DNA of 64,000 bases from Cognatitamlana sp035818475 (GTDB lineage: Bacteria; Bacteroidota; Bacteroidia; Flavobacteriales; Flavobacteriaceae): NCBI RefSeq assembly GCF_035818475.1, contig NZ_JAYMGV010000001.1, forward strand, positions 558,001 to 622,000, given 5' to 3'. This document shows positions 8,790-17,661 of this stretch, piece by piece. Position 1 is the stretch's first letter; every line of letters begins with the position of its first letter. The notes beneath the pieces are model-generated. The model was not told the origin of the DNA. It did no database searches and worked only from the letters and a program-made list of their open reading frames with translations. The position numbers were made by a program, and so were the translations under genes.

Positions 8790-10223
8790 ATGCAGTCAAG
8801 AACCGTTTCAGAATTATTATCACAAGAAATTTTAATACCAGAAGTAGAAATTAAAGGTTGGGTAAGAACATTTAGAGCAAATAGATTCATCGCTTTAAAT
8901 GATGGTTCAACATTAAATAATATACAGTGTGTTGTAGATTTTGAAAATTTTGACGAAGCACTTTTAAAACGCATAACTACCGGTGCTGCTGTAAGTATAA
9001 AAGGAGAATTGGTTGAAAGCCAGGGAAAGGGCCAAAACGTTGAAATACAAGTTAATGAATTAAATGTTCTTGGTGATTCTGACCCGGAAACCTATCCTAT
9101 TCAACCTAAAAAGCACTCTTTTGAGTTCTTAAGAGAACACGCACATTTACGTACCAGAACAAATACTTTTAGTGCCGTAATGCGGTTACGCTCATCTCTG
9201 TCTTTTGCCATTCATAAATATTTTAATGATAATGGTTTTTATTACATGCATGCACCAATCATTACAGGAAGTGATGCTGAGGGCGCAGGTGAAATGTTCA
9301 AGGTAACCAGTCTTGACTCTAAAAACCCACCTTTAACAGATCATGGTAATATTGATTATTCTCAGGATTTCTTTGGAAAGGAAACTAACTTAACCGTTTC
9401 AGGTCAATTAGAAGCCGAAACATATGCCATGTCTCTTGGAAAAGTTTATACCTTCGGACCAACATTTAGAGCAGAAAACTCAAATACTTCGCGACATCTA
9501 GCTGAATTTTGGATGATAGAACCGGAAGTTGCATTTATGGATTTAGCCGGTAACATGGATTTGGCTGAAGATTTTATGAAATCGGTTATTAAATATATTC
9601 TTGAGAATAACCGTGAAGATTTAGAGTTTTTAGACAAGCGTTTACAAGAAGAAGATAAAAGAAAACCGCAGGCAGAGCGAAACAGTATGACTTTAATTGA
9701 AAAATTAAACTTTGTTACAGACAATCATTTTAAACGTGTTAGTTATACTGAAGCTATTGATATTTTACGCAATTCAAAACCTAACAAGAAAAAGAAATTT
9801 AAATATTTAATTGACAAATGGGGTATAGACTTACAAAGTGAGCATGAGCGCTACCTAGTTGAAAAGCATTTTAAATGCCCAGTAATTTTATTTGATTATC
9901 CGGCAAATATAAAAGCGTTTTACATGCGTTTGAATGATGATGGTAAAACTGTAAGAGCCATGGATATTCTGTTCCCTGGCATTGGTGAAATAATTGGTGG
10001 TGCACAACGTGAAGAACGTTTAGATATATTAAAAGAAAAAATGGCCGCCATTAATATTCCTGAAGAAGAGCTTTGGTGGTATTTAGATTTACGTAAATTT
10101 GGTACTGCCGTTCATTCCGGTTTTGGACTAGGTTTTGAACGCTTAGTCATGTTTGCTACAGGGATGACTAATATTAGAGATGTTATACCTTTTCCAAGAA
10201 CTCCCCAAAACGCTGAATTCTAG
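8790..10223 (+). CDS. asnS: Asparagine--tRNA ligase
   Basis: A class IIb aminoacyl-tRNA synthetase that charges tRNA-Asn. The ATG at 8790 (MQSRTVSELL) is preferred over a GTG two codons upstream, giving 477 residues. An N-terminal OB-fold anticodon-binding domain (about residues 1-110) includes GWVRTFRANRFIALNDGS. The catalytic core has motif 2 (TFGPTFRAENSNTSRHLAEFWMIEPE) and motif 3 near the end (GFGLGFERLVMFATGMTNIRDVIPFPR). A dedicated AsnRS, with AspRS at 62055, indicates direct charging of Asn-tRNA. It is immediately followed by rpoN. Confidence 0.97.
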   Translation: MQSRTVSELLSQEILIPEVEIKGWVRTFRANRFIALNDGSTLNNIQCVVDFENFDEALLKRITTGAAVSIKGELVESQGKGQNVEIQVNELNVLGDSDPETYPIQPKKHSFEFLREHAHLRTRTNTFSAVMRLRSSLSFAIHKYFNDNGFYYMHAPIITGSDAEGAGEMFKVTSLDSKNPPLTDHGNIDYSQDFFGKETNLTVSGQLEAETYAMSLGKVYTFGPTFRAENSNTSRHLAEFWMIEPEVAFMDLAGNMDLAEDFMKSVIKYILENNREDLEFLDKRLQEEDKRKPQAERNSMTLIEKLNFVTDNHFKRVSYTEAIDILRNSKPNKKKKFKYLIDKWGIDLQSEHERYLVEKHFKCPVILFDYPANIKAFYMRLNDDGKTVRAMDILFPGIGEIIGGAQREERLDILKEKMAAINIPEEELWWYLDLRKFGTAVHSGFGLGFERLVMFATGMTNIRDVIPFPRTPQNAEF

Positions 10224-10257
10224 TAAAGATTTAGGCGATGTGAAACATTGGTATGAC

Positions 10258-10288
10258 TTTGGTATACTAATCTCTTTTTTTATCTTTG
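10258..10288 (+). promoter_or_regulatory. Promoter of rpoN
   Basis: TTTG (10258-10261) and TATCTTTG (10281-10288) are separated by 19 bases, a near-perfect Bacteroidota housekeeping promoter. The leader to the rpoN ATG is about 15-18 nt. Confidence 0.8.
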
Positions 10289-10310
10289 ATTCATATCCTT
10301 AAATCAAAAC

Positions 10311-11771
10311 ATGCTTAAACAATATTTACAATTTAAATTATCACAAAAGCTGTCTCCGCAGCAGATTCAATTGATGAAATTGATTCAACTGCCTACTCAA
10401 GCATTTGAACAACGTTTAAAGCAAGAGTTAGAGGAAAACCCAGCATTAGAAGGTGGCAAGGAAGATAGCCAAAATGAATTAGATGCTGATTTTGATAATT
10501 CTACAGATGAATTAAACGATAATGATTCTATTGACACAGATGATATCAATGTTGATGAATATTTGAGTGATGACGAAATTCCTGATTACAGGACCCAATC
10601 CAATAACTATAGCAGTGATGATGAAGAAAAAACCATGCCCTATGCAGCCGGAACTTCTTTCACACAGTATTTAATAAATCAATTAAATACATACAGGTTA
10701 TCTGAAGAAGAACGGGATATTGCTGAGTTCTTGGTTGGTAGTGTTGATGAAAGTGGTTATATAAGAAGAGAATTAAGTGATATCATGGACGATTTGGCTT
10801 TTACCCAAAACGTTTATACTACAGAGGATACTATTGAAAAAGTATTAAAGATTGTGCATCAATTGGATCCTGCAGGAGTAGGAGCCAGAAATCTTCAGGA
10901 ATGTTTAAGCATTCAACTACACAGAAAAACAAAAACAAAAGATACAGAATTAGCCATTAACATTATAGATAAGGCTTTTGATCAATTTACAAAAAAGCAT
11001 TATAAAAAATTACTTCAAAAGTTTGACATATCTGAGTTAAAATTAAAGCAAGCTATTTCTGAAATAGAACACTTAAACCCGAAGCCCGGTGGATCTTATG
11101 CTGGAAATAATAGGATTATAGAGCATGTAGTTCCTGATTTTGCTATTAAGATTATAGATGGTGAATTAGAGTTAACACTTAATGGTAGAAATGCACCTGA
11201 ACTACATGTATCCAGAGAATATAATAACATGCTTAAGGGCTATAAAGATTCTAAAGACAAATCAAAATCTCAAAAAGACGCTGTTATATTTATAAAACAA
11301 AAATTGGATGCAGCAAAATGGTTTATTGAAGCTATTAAACAACGTCAGCAGACTTTGTTTGTCACTATGAGTGCTATTATGCATTATCAAAAAGAATATT
11401 TCTTAACGGGTGATGAGCGCAATTTAAAACCCATGATTCTTAAAGATATTGCTGATGAAATTTCTATGGACGTTTCTACAGTATCCAGAGTAGCAAACAG
11501 TAAGTATGTTGATACACCTTATGGTACAAAATTGATTAAAGATTTCTTTTCTGAATCTATGAAAAATGACCAAGGTGAAGACATTTCAACTCGGGAAATC
11601 AAGAAAATTTTAGAAACTGTTATTGAAGAAGAAGATAAGAAAAAGCCATTGACAGATGAAGCATTAGCCTCAATTCTAAAAGAAAAGGGGTACCCTATTG
11701 CGAGACGCACTGTAGCCAAATACAGAGAACAATTAGATATCCCCGTAGCTCGTTTACGTAAAAAAATATAA
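10311..11771 (+). CDS. rpoN: RNA polymerase sigma-54 factor
   Basis: Sigma-54 directs RNA polymerase to -24/-12 promoters that need AAA+ enhancer-binding activators. The 486-residue protein has the Gln/Leu-rich activator-interacting region I at its start (LSQKLSPQQIQLMKLIQLPT, then EQRLKQELEENPALE). An acidic linker spans about residues 50-110 and is followed by the core-binding region. The DNA-binding region contains the HTH around DISMDVSTVSRVANSKYV and the RpoN box as RRTVAKYREQL near the C terminus. No sigma-54-dependent activator gene was seen in the window. It overlaps the following membrane-protein gene by one base. Confidence 0.96.
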   Translation: MLKQYLQFKLSQKLSPQQIQLMKLIQLPTQAFEQRLKQELEENPALEGGKEDSQNELDADFDNSTDELNDNDSIDTDDINVDEYLSDDEIPDYRTQSNNYSSDDEEKTMPYAAGTSFTQYLINQLNTYRLSEEERDIAEFLVGSVDESGYIRRELSDIMDDLAFTQNVYTTEDTIEKVLKIVHQLDPAGVGARNLQECLSIQLHRKTKTKDTELAINIIDKAFDQFTKKHYKKLLQKFDISELKLKQAISEIEHLNPKPGGSYAGNNRIIEHVVPDFAIKIIDGELELTLNGRNAPELHVSREYNNMLKGYKDSKDKSKSQKDAVIFIKQKLDAAKWFIEAIKQRQQTLFVTMSAIMHYQKEYFLTGDERNLKPMILKDIADEISMDVSTVSRVANSKYVDTPYGTKLIKDFFSESMKNDQGEDISTREIKKILETVIEEEDKKKPLTDEALASILKEKGYPIARRTVAKYREQLDIPVARLRKKI

Positions 11772-12376
11772 TGGATAAGCTGTTAAAGAGTATCTCATAT
11801 ATTTTCCACCCCTTGCTTATGCCCTTGATGGGGATTATTTTTTACTTTTTAAAATCACCCCGCTTTATTCCTGCAGAAATTATTCAAGCAAAGTTAATAT
11901 TACTCTTTATATTAACTATAATGCTTCCTATTTTGCTTTATTTTCTTTTAAAAACCTTGGGGAGGGTCAATTCAATTTACCTCAATACAACAAGAGAACG
12001 CATATACCCCCTTTTATTGAATTGTGTTATTATTTTAATAGTGTTACAACGTATTATAACGCCAACCCAAGCTATTGAATTGTACTTTTTCTTTGTTGGG
12101 ATACTTATTTCTAATATGGCCTGTTTAATACTTGCTATTATGAAATTTAAAGCCAGTATACACATGATTGGCATATCTGGATTATTTATGTTCTTTATAG
12201 CTTTAAGCATCCATTTTAGTATAAACATTAATGGTACCTTGGCCATTATGGCTGTAATAATTGGAGCGGTAGCCACATCAAGGCTTCACGTAAATGCACA
12301 CAACTCAAAAGAGCTTGTTATGGGGCTATTTATTGGTGTCATTCCGCAATTAGTACTAATCCCTAATTGGCTATAA
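11771..12376 (+). CDS. PAP2-like integral membrane protein
   Basis: A 201-residue protein with about six membrane helices. The second half resembles the PAP2/lipid-phosphatase fold: KASIHMIGISGLFMF near residues 117-131 and SRLHVNAHNSKELVMGLFIG near 168-187 sit where PSGH and SR-x5-H-x3-D are found in active PAP2 enzymes. The canonical PSGH motif is absent and the last motif has N-S-K-E after H, so phosphatase activity is doubtful. It starts inside the rpoN stop codon (TAATG) and is therefore translationally coupled to it. The call is by fold pattern only. Confidence 0.5.
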   Translation: MDKLLKSISYIFHPLLMPLMGIIFYFLKSPRFIPAEIIQAKLILLFILTIMLPILLYFLLKTLGRVNSIYLNTTRERIYPLLLNCVIILIVLQRIITPTQAIELYFFFVGILISNMACLILAIMKFKASIHMIGISGLFMFFIALSIHFSININGTLAIMAVIIGAVATSRLHVNAHNSKELVMGLFIGVIPQLVLIPNWL

Positions 12377-12427
12377 GTGTTTAAATTAAAGTGAATTTAT
12401 TTTATTCTGAAGTCATTTTAGCGGGTA

Positions 12428-13123
12428 TTATAATATGTAAAATATCAACCCTAATTTTATAACACTCATATCAATATTACTCCCCTCAAATTGCGCATTA
12501 TTGGAAAAAATAGGATTTAATGCATAGTATACATTTATGTTCCAGGTATTATAGCCGGTGCTTAAGGTTAAACCATACCTGAATTTATTAAAATCAGTGT
12601 TATCTGTATACCTGAGTTTTCCCAATTCACCGTTATACTTTATACTATGTGCTAACATATAACTCAATTTAAAACCTACATAAATTCTCCAAAACTCATA
12701 CTCTGTAAATGTTGATGTTCTCCACCTATATTCAATAGGTAATTCTATTAAATGTGTAGAAAATTTATTCTTGGTAAAGCTATTGTTATCTTCTATCTTG
12801 TTATAGGTAAAGCTACCGTTACTGTCTTTACTTATCAATAAATCTTGATTGTATGAATTAGTTGAATAACCTATACCAATCCCAAAAGCTTTATTCCTTG
12901 CTTTATTTATTGGTACATCTCTAATAAAACCCAGATTAAATCCTAATGAAAACCCATTTTGGGAGACGTCTGATGGTTTATTAATAAGTACATTATAGGA
13001 TACTCCGGCATAAAATTGATCTTCTCTATATAAAGAATCAACTTCTGTAGGGTTTATGTTCTGAGCAAAACTCTGGTTAAAACATATTAAAAGTAGAAAT
13101 ATAGTACTATAAAACCTCATCAA
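12428..13123 (-). CDS. Outer-membrane beta-barrel protein (PorT-like fold)
   Basis: A 231-residue secreted protein with a signal peptide of about 20 residues (IFLLLICFNQSFAQ). Repeating amphipathic strands follow (FYAGVSYNVL, GFSLGFNLGFI, FGIGIGYSTNSY, RIYVGFKLSYML, YGLTLSTGYN), ending in LGLIFYIL. This is the pattern of an eight-stranded outer-membrane barrel of the PorT/OmpW size class. It lies downstream of the ExbD pair but behind their terminator, so it is probably its own unit. A role in type IX secretion cannot be claimed from this. Confidence 0.65.
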   Translation of the reverse strand: MMRFYSTIFLLLICFNQSFAQNINPTEVDSLYREDQFYAGVSYNVLINKPSDVSQNGFSLGFNLGFIRDVPINKARNKAFGIGIGYSTNSYNQDLLISKDSNGSFTYNKIEDNNSFTKNKFSTHLIELPIEYRWRTSTFTEYEFWRIYVGFKLSYMLAHSIKYNGELGKLRYTDNTDFNKFRYGLTLSTGYNTWNINVYYALNPIFSNNAQFEGSNIDMSVIKLGLIFYIL

Positions 13124-13187
13124 TTACAGTTACTTATTCAAGTATAATACTAATATAAGTATTAAATTATGAAAACATTTGAAACTT

Positions 13188-13216
13188 AAAAGGCGTCCTG
13201 ATTTCAAGACGCCTTT
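13188..13216 (-). terminator. Terminator of the exbB-exbD operon
   Basis: Read on the minus strand, AAAGGCGTC pairs with GACGCCTTT (13208-13216 with 13189-13197), followed by T residues. It lies 24 bases past the end of the last exbD gene. Confidence 0.8.
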
Positions 13217-13239
13217 CATATAAAATTAAGAGTGTAAAA

Positions 13240-13716
13240 CTAATCTCTTCCAAATACACTACCTTTCTTGGTAGTATAATTTATCTTTAGTGCATTAACT
13301 TTACGTAGTTCTTGCTTAATATCTCCTATTAGTCCCATGTTTGCATCACTATCTACTTTTAAAGCAGTAGTTAGAAATGGCACTAATTCTTCTCGTTTTG
13401 AAGCGCGTTCTGCAGCAATAAATGCAGCAATTTCACTTACACTAGCAAAATCATCATTAAGCTGTATTCTTGCTTCAGTACCAAATTGCTTATAATTTGC
13501 ACTTGGCTTTCCTGCATAGATATACATTACCAAATCTTTCTTATCTAGTTTTTCAACCTGATCTGCAAATGGTAATTTGTTTTCGATTTTTAAAGTGTTT
13601 TGTCTCATTACGGTTGCAACCATAAAGAAAAACAATAACATAAATACAATATCCGGTAAAGATGCTGTAGATATTGCCGGCAAATCACCTTTCTTTTTCT
13701 TATTAAATTTACCCAT
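13240..13716 (-). CDS. exbD: Biopolymer transport protein ExbD/TolR (second copy)
   Basis: A 158-residue inner-membrane protein. The ATG at 13716 (MGKFNKKKKGDLP) is preferred; a longer frame to 13782 would overlap the upstream exbD and adds a non-conserved tail. One helix at about residues 18-40 follows the basic N terminus. It contains STASLPDIVFMLLFFFMVAT, where the Asp is the proton-relay residue of ExbD/TolR. The periplasmic domain follows, with an insertion relative to short ExbD proteins. It works with the ExbB-like channel (14779-15552) to pass proton-motive force to a TonB- or gliding-like partner. The gene is last in the four-gene operon. Confidence 0.88.
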   Translation of the reverse strand: MGKFNKKKKGDLPAISTASLPDIVFMLLFFFMVATVMRQNTLKIENKLPFADQVEKLDKKDLVMYIYAGKPSANYKQFGTEARIQLNDDFASVSEIAAFIAAERASKREELVPFLTTALKVDSDANMGLIGDIKQELRKVNALKINYTTKKGSVFGRD

Positions 13717-13732
13717 ATTAATAAATGTTAAA

Positions 13733-14320
13733 TTATTGTACTTCTGAAAGTTTTTGAGGATATTCAATTTTAATTTGATCAATCTTCTTTTTCAAATTAT
13801 CCTTGTTTCCTGGCCAATTTACATCTTTATAATTAGCTTCCATTTCCTTAAAAGACTTTCCATAAAGTGCTTGAGCTCTTGTATTCCTTAATTCATTATA
13901 TGCTGCTACCAATTCATTTTGGACGGCTATATATGTTTTATAAGAAGTTTCACGCTCGTTCTTCAAAGAAATGATCGCTTTATCCGGATTATCAGATGAT
14001 GACGGGTCCTTCTTCCCTTTACAATAATCACATGATCCATCTCCTCCATTATCTAAGAATTCAACAGCTGCTAGCCTTAAATCCTTAAGTTCCATAATTT
14101 CATCTTCAACAAGTAACTGATCTTTACCATTTAATAAAACAGTAAAAATGTTTTTTTGCTTGATAATAACATCTTCTTCAGATTCTTCCATTGGAGGAAG
14201 TTTACGGTTAATACCTGAATCTGTTTCAATTGTTGTTGTTACTAAGAAAAATATTAATAATAGGAACGCAATGTCGGCCATGGAGCCTGCATTTACTTCT
14301 GGTGCTGCTCTTTTTGCCAT
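13733..14320 (-). CDS. exbD: Biopolymer transport protein ExbD/TolR (first copy)
   Basis: A 195-residue ExbD/TolR protein. The N terminus MAKRAAPEVNAGSMADIAF runs straight into the single helix (about residues 13-33), with the proton-relay Asp in MADIAF. The periplasmic region is longer than usual and includes an unusual Cys-rich insertion, CDYCKGKKDPSSS, near residues 98-110. That CxxC could form a disulfide or bind metal. Two unequal ExbD paralogues beside one ExbB-like protein are typical of Bacteroidota, where the pair may form a heteromeric plug in the pentameric motor. Confidence 0.88.
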   Translation of the reverse strand: MAKRAAPEVNAGSMADIAFLLLIFFLVTTTIETDSGINRKLPPMEESEEDVIIKQKNIFTVLLNGKDQLLVEDEIMELKDLRLAAVEFLDNGGDGSCDYCKGKKDPSSSDNPDKAIISLKNERETSYKTYIAVQNELVAAYNELRNTRAQALYGKSFKEMEANYKDVNWPGNKDNLKKKIDQIKIEYPQKLSEVQ

Positions 14321-14326
14321 AATTTT

Positions 14327-14758
14327 TTATTTATTAAATATTTTTTTTGCGCCACCATAAAGCATAGAACCAATTGCTAATACTGCAAGGATATAAAATG
14401 CATATAATCCGGCTCCAACAGTCTTTGATGTCCCTTCGTCTACATCTAAGCCTTTATCAGTAAAAGGCGTTAAATCTAGATCTGTTCCTGATGATATTGC
14501 AAAAGATAAGAATATTATTGCTGCAAATGCACCAACAGTTACTAAAGTCTTTTTAATATTACCGGCAAACAAACCTTTTAAAACAAATAATAAAACCAGC
14601 AACACTACAATACCTAAAACTACATAGGCTATGTAAAGCATGTTTCCACTCATACTTTGTGCAGTCTCATCGTCTCCCGTCATTATCATTAGTGCAAAAA
14701 TCGCACCAATAATCGCAAGAGCAAAAGCTGCAATTTTTAATATTTTATGTAAACCCAT
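14327..14758 (-). CDS. Small membrane protein of the exbB-exbD operon
   Basis: A 143-residue protein with four predicted membrane helices (about residues 8-26, 40-61, 70-88 and 118-136), separated by a polar segment with TDLDLTPFTDKGLDVDEGT. No enzyme motif was recognised. It is embedded between the ExbB-like and ExbD genes with gaps of 6 and 20 bases, so it is co-expressed and may be an accessory subunit of that motor. The family is seen at this place in other Flavobacteriaceae, as far as I recall; its function is not known. Confidence 0.6.
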   Translation of the reverse strand: MGLHKILKIAAFALAIIGAIFALMIMTGDDETAQSMSGNMLYIAYVVLGIVVLLVLLFVLKGLFAGNIKKTLVTVGAFAAIIFLSFAISSGTDLDLTPFTDKGLDVDEGTSKTVGAGLYAFYILAVLAIGSMLYGGAKKIFNK

Positions 14759-14778
14759 AATTTTTTAGTTTTAAATTA

Positions 14779-15552
14779 TTACTTTTTGTTTCTGATTAAT
14801 AGATCCATTAACGTTATAGAAGCATCTTCCATGCTGTTAACAATGCTATCAATCTTAGCAATAATATAATTGTAAAAAATCTGAAGAATAATGGCTACTA
14901 CTAAACCAAATACTGTTGTTAAAAGTGCTACTTTAATACCACCTGCAACAAGAGAAGGTTGCATATCTCCAGCAGCTTCAATTTTATCAAATGCCTGAAT
15001 CATACCAATTACCGTACCCATGAAACCAAGCATTGGTGCCAAAGCGATAAATAATGAAATCCAAGATACATTCTTTTCCAATTGTCCCATTTGCACCCCT
15101 CCGTAAGCTACAACAGCTTTCTCAGCAGCGTCTATACCTTCATCAGTTCTATCTAAACCTTGGTAATAAATTGATGCAATGGGTCCTTTTGTATTTCTAC
15201 AAACTTCTTTTGCAGCTTCAACACCTCCTGAAGATAAAGCATCTTCAACATCTTGTGTTAATTTTTTAGTATTTGTAGTAGACAGATTTAAAAAGATAAT
15301 TCTTTCTATAGCAATTGCTAAACCTAGAATTAAACATAACAATACAATACCCATAAACCCTGGGCCTCCTTCAATAAATCTCTTTTTTAATTCTTGATGA
15401 AATCCAAGCTCTTCAGCAGCAGGTGCTTCTTCTTCTTGGGTCATACTCATTACAGTAGTTACGGCTGTAGTTGTGTTTGCAATTGTAGTTGCATTAGCAG
15501 TTCCAAATACCATCATTCCTGTAATGGCAAGGATAGAAAATAATCTTTTCAT
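14779..15552 (-). CDS. exbB: MotA/TolQ/ExbB proton channel family protein
   Basis: A 257-residue inner-membrane channel subunit. It has an N-terminal signal-like segment (about residues 1-22), a short periplasmic region and a first helix at about 55-78 (GFMGIVLLCLILGLAIAIER). Two conserved helices at about 165-190 and 205-235 carry the TolQ/ExbB signature (SLFIALAPMLGFMGTVIGMI, then ALLTTVFGLVVAI). It forms the pentamer around the ExbD plug and conducts protons to drive outer-membrane transport or envelope processes. It is the first gene of the minus-strand operon followed by the 143-aa protein and two ExbD proteins. Confidence 0.92.
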   Translation of the reverse strand: MKRLFSILAITGMMVFGTANATTIANTTTAVTTVMSMTQEEEAPAAEELGFHQELKKRFIEGGPGFMGIVLLCLILGLAIAIERIIFLNLSTTNTKKLTQDVEDALSSGGVEAAKEVCRNTKGPIASIYYQGLDRTDEGIDAAEKAVVAYGGVQMGQLEKNVSWISLFIALAPMLGFMGTVIGMIQAFDKIEAAGDMQPSLVAGGIKVALLTTVFGLVVAIILQIFYNYIIAKIDSIVNSMEDASITLMDLLIRNKK

Positions 15553-15627
15553 GTTCTAGATCTTAATTTTATTAGTTAAAGCGTTAAAGATATAAAAAAA
15601 AAGCAATTAAATAATAAAAAATAACAG

Positions 15628-15715
15628 CAGAGAGGAAGGGATTCGAACCCTCGATACCCTTTTGAGGTATACACACTTTCCAGGCGTGCGCCTTCGACCA
15701 CTCGGCCACCTCTCT
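15628..15715 (-). tRNA. tRNA-Ser (anticodon GGA)
   Basis: On the minus strand an 88-base type II tRNA folds. The acceptor AGAGAGG pairs with CCTCTCT, followed by discriminator G. The D-arm region GGCCGAGTGG, the anticodon loop CTGGAAA with anticodon GGA, a long variable arm and the T-arm GGGTTCGAATCCC are all present. The large variable arm and anticodon identify serine. CCA is not encoded. It lies between exbB and the asparaginase gene. Confidence 0.96.
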
Positions 15716-15790
15716 GTATTTTTAATTCATTAATTTACCGGGCTCAAATAACAAAAAAAACTTTGAACGCTAAAATTTTAGTCGTTAATT

Positions 15791-16822
15791 TTATGACAAT
15801 TCACCTCGCAAAGATGTTTCATACATGGTTTTGAACACTTTATGGGGTGTTTTTTGTCCCAGCATATACATTAATTTTCCAATTGCAGCTTCGGTTGTAA
15901 GATCATTTCCTGAAATAACTCCTATCTTTTTCAGTTTGCTACTTGTTTCATAATGCCCCATCATAACTCTTCCTCCAGAGCATTGTGTTATATTGATTAC
16001 ATAAATACCTTTAGAAATATTTTTTTGCAAGATCTCTATAAACCAATTTTCTGTACTGCAATTCCCGGCCCCGTAGGTTTCTAAAATAACCGCTTTCAAA
16101 TTAGAAATATTAAAAACATTCTCTAAAACCGTCTTTGTAATACCCGGAAATAACTTCACTAATGCAATATTTTGATCTAATGCTTTATGGACTCTTAGCT
16201 TTTTTCTAAGATTTGGTTTAAATAAATAATCATGATTTATTTTTAAATGGACCCCAGATTCTGCTAGGTCTGGATAATTAAAAGATGAAAAAGCCTGAAA
16301 ATGCTCAGCATTTAACTTAGTAGTCCTATTTGCCCTGTATAATTTGTACTCAAAATACAAACAAACTTCTTTAATCAATGCTTTACCTTTACTTTGCAAT
16401 GAAGCCACTTGAATAGAGGTTATTAAATTCTCTTTGGCATCTGTACGCAAATCTCCTATAGGCAATTGAGAACCGGTAAATATTATTGGCTTAGCTAAGT
16501 TTTCCAGCATAAAACTCAATGCTGAAGCTGTATAGCTCATTGTATCACTTCCATGCAAGACAACAAATCCATCAAAATGATCATAATTGCTTTCAATAAT
16601 TTCAGCAATCTTCACATAGTATTGAGGGTTCATATTACTGGAGTCAATAGGGTCTTTAAAGGATACCGTATCAATATTGCATTCCAATAAATTTAGCTCC
16701 GGTATTTTTTTTAAAAGTGTTTTAAAGTCAAAAGTCTTTAAAGCTCCGGATTTAAAATCTTTAATCATACCAATTGTTCCACCGGTATAAACAAGTAATA
16801 TGTTAGGTTTAGTATTGCTCAT
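15791..16822 (-). CDS. ansA: Type I L-asparaginase
   Basis: A 343-residue cytoplasmic asparaginase that hydrolyses L-asparagine to aspartate and ammonia. No signal peptide is present, which fits type I. The two catalytic threonine motifs are clear: VYTGGTIGMI at residues 11-20 and VLHGSDTMSYTASALSFML near 88-106. Further signatures are IIFTGSQLPIGDLRTDAKENL and LETYGAGNC. The C-terminal domain matches the allosteric-site region of EcAI-like enzymes. It is preceded by tatD with a 4-base gap, and the two are co-transcribed. Confidence 0.94.
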   Translation of the reverse strand: MSNTKPNILLVYTGGTIGMIKDFKSGALKTFDFKTLLKKIPELNLLECNIDTVSFKDPIDSSNMNPQYYVKIAEIIESNYDHFDGFVVLHGSDTMSYTASALSFMLENLAKPIIFTGSQLPIGDLRTDAKENLITSIQVASLQSKGKALIKEVCLYFEYKLYRANRTTKLNAEHFQAFSSFNYPDLAESGVHLKINHDYLFKPNLRKKLRVHKALDQNIALVKLFPGITKTVLENVFNISNLKAVILETYGAGNCSTENWFIEILQKNISKGIYVINITQCSGGRVMMGHYETSSKLKKIGVISGNDLTTEAAIGKLMYMLGQKTPHKVFKTMYETSLRGELS

Positions 16823-16826
16823 ATCT

Positions 16827-17594
16827 TTAGATTTTAAAAACAGCTTTAGAGTTCTCAGTAGTTATCTCAGCTATCTCTTCAGCAGATAGCCCATATATAA
16901 TGGATAATTTTTCCAGCACCTTTATGATATATGAACTTTCATTTCGTTTTCCTCTATAGGGAACCGGTGATAAATAAGGTGAATCTGTTTCCAAAACTAT
17001 ATGTTTTAAATCTATTTGATTTAAAAACGTATCAATTTTCCCATTTTTAAAAGTAGCCACTCCTCCTATCCCTAATTTCATATTAAAAGAAATAGCCCTA
17101 TGTGCCTGTTCAAAATCTCCCGTAAAACAGTGAAAAATTCCAAATAGATCATCACTCTTTTCGCCCTCTAAAACTTCAAAAATCTCATCAAAAGCCTCCC
17201 TGCAATGAATTACAATGGGTAATTTGTATTGTTTTGCAAGCCGTATTTGATATTTAAATGCTTCCTTCTGAATTTCTAAAGTACTCTTATCCCAATATAA
17301 ATCAATACCAATTTCTCCGACTGCATAAAACTTTCTAGCGGCCAGCATATCCTCTACGTGCTTTAATTCATCCATAAAGTTACTTTTTACATGTGTGGGA
17401 TGTAAGCCCATCATCAAAAAAATATGCTTAGGAAAATCCATCTCTAATTGAAACATAGCGTTAGTATATGTAGAGTCTATAGCCGGAATAAAAAACCGGG
17501 TAATCCCTAGCTCAATAGCTCTGTTGATGATTTCATTCCTATCTTCATCAAAAGCTTCGCTGTATAAATGGGTGTGAGTATCTGTTATATTCAT
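16827..17594 (-). CDS. tatD: TatD family metal-dependent hydrolase
   Basis: A 255-residue TIM-barrel hydrolase of the TatD/YcfH family, usually a metal-dependent DNase. Metal ligands are visible in TDTHTHLY near the start, GEIGIDLYW (about residues 93-101), PIVIHCREA (about 125-133), FHCFTGD (about 152-158) and ETDSPYLSP (about 202-210). The length is normal. It is the first gene of the pair with ansA. The hairpin at 17612-17630 just upstream ends the sigma/TPR operon. Confidence 0.9.
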   Translation of the reverse strand: MNITDTHTHLYSEAFDEDRNEIINRAIELGITRFFIPAIDSTYTNAMFQLEMDFPKHIFLMMGLHPTHVKSNFMDELKHVEDMLAARKFYAVGEIGIDLYWDKSTLEIQKEAFKYQIRLAKQYKLPIVIHCREAFDEIFEVLEGEKSDDLFGIFHCFTGDFEQAHRAISFNMKLGIGGVATFKNGKIDTFLNQIDLKHIVLETDSPYLSPVPYRGKRNESSYIIKVLEKLSIIYGLSAEEIAEITTENSKAVFKI

Positions 17595-17604
17595 TTTGTA
17601 AAAA

Positions 17605-17630
17605 TAAAAAAGTCACCTTTAATAGGTGAC
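17605..17630 (-). terminator. Terminator of the ECF sigma / TPR operon
   Basis: On the minus strand AGGTGAC... is reached after GGTCACC: AGGTGAC (17624-17630) and GTCACCT (17612-17618) pair over a five-base loop. A T-rich run follows (17605-17611 read as T residues). It lies between the TPR gene and tatD. Confidence 0.75.
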
Positions 17631-17661
17631 CTTACTTTATTTAATTTATTTTATGAGAAAT

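Noticed and set aside
12428..13123. PorT component of type IX secretion
   Set aside because: The size and barrel pattern fit, but no other type IX secretion gene is nearby and the sequence alone does not separate PorT from other small barrels.
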